A stretch of 39,739 nt of DNA, from positions 1 through 39,739 of the forward strand of contig NZ_JABEVC010000096.1 in NCBI RefSeq assembly GCF_013044125.1. The letters run 5' to 3'. The position numbers were made by a program, and so were the translations under genes. The stretch is from Acidocella sp. Lineage in GTDB: Bacteria > Pseudomonadota > Alphaproteobacteria > Acetobacterales > Acetobacteraceae. The notes beneath the pieces are model-generated. The model was not told the origin of the DNA, did not search any database, and saw only the letters and a list, made by a program, of their open reading frames with translations. This document shows positions 39,608 through 39,739 of this stretch, piece after piece (within the stretch, counting starts at the first letter, position 1; the number at the start of each line of letters is the position of its first letter).

Positions 39608-39739
39608 AAAATTTGGCAAAAAATCCGGTTGTTATCACGGCCATCGTACTTCTGGTGCTGACGCTGATCGCCCCAAGCTTGGGGTTTCCCATTAGCAAGC
39701 TTACTGAAATAATTATTTATACGCTTTATGCTCTCGGTG
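39604..39739 (+). CDS. Branched-chain-type ABC transporter permease (LivM family), 5' part
   Basis: The reading frame starts at ATG 39604, overlapping the LivH-type stop by 4 bases, and stays open to the end of the window (45 codons). The product begins MKNLAKNPVVITAIVLLVLTLIAPSLGFP and continues SKLTEIIIYTLYALG, a membrane start like that of LivM proteins. Position and overlap support the assignment; the rest lies outside the window. Confidence 0.85.
   Translation, partial: MKNLAKNPVVITAIVLLVLTLIAPSLGFPISKLTEIIIYTLYALG

Overview
The window reads as chromosome of a GC-rich alphaproteobacterium. The first 25 kb is roughly 60-70% G+C by eye. The protein mix (OprB-type porin, OprM/RND pump, TonB system, CaiB/BaiF CoA-transferases, IS630 remnant) would suit the acid-tolerant Acetobacteraceae, but no marker gene is present and the family assignment is only inference. 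No rRNA, tRNA or CRISPR array was seen.

Layout. 1-83 is the tail of an IS630-type transposase. 96-4556 (minus) is an outer-membrane uptake module: exbB, exbD, a TonB-dependent receptor and tonB. 4700-6620 holds a DMT exporter and an AraC-type regulator whose 3' ends overlap convergently. 6764-7069 is a small secreted YYAPP-repeat protein. 7169-12656 (minus) is a complete tripartite RND efflux operon (outer-membrane lipoprotein, adaptor, pump). 12803-14071 is a YegD-like Hsp70. 14096-16320 (minus) is a polar amino acid ABC importer. 16879-17556 is a TetR regulator. 17742-18911 (minus) is an acyl-CoA dehydrogenase, with a divergent IclR regulator at 19372-20187.

The most interesting part is 20.2-39.7 kb, which is rich in shikimate/quinate-type enzymes mixed with CoA chemistry. 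A minus-strand operon at 20261-24135 encodes a ketopantoate-reductase-like protein, a VOC protein, a MaoC-type hydratase, a CaiB/BaiF CoA-transferase and an AroE homologue. It is divergent from a LysR regulator, and a perfect 19-bp palindrome lies between them. Next is a QuiC-type fusion (3-dehydroshikimate-dehydratase-like domain plus HPPD-like domain) whose first domain appears to have lost two of four metal ligands. It is divergent from a second, NAD-type AroE homologue followed by an OprB-type porin and an ACS-family MFS permease.

From about 31 kb base composition drops to roughly 45-50% G+C. This segment holds a sugar-phosphate-isomerase-like TIM barrel with intact metal ligands, a second CaiB/BaiF transferase, an acetolactate-synthase-like ThDP enzyme, a Gfo/Idh/MocA oxidoreductase, a divergent type II 3-dehydroquinate dehydratase, and a branched-chain-type ABC importer that runs off the right edge. 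My working inference is a catabolic locus for one or more cyclitol carboxylates or related sugar acids: outer-membrane entry by the porin, import by MFS and ABC systems, oxidation by AroE/Gfo enzymes, dehydration by AroQ/isomerase-type enzymes, C-C chemistry by the ThDP enzyme, and CoA activation by the CaiB enzymes. The substrate is not identifiable from sequence. The ABC binding-protein gene carries an ATG-TAA at its best-placed start site.
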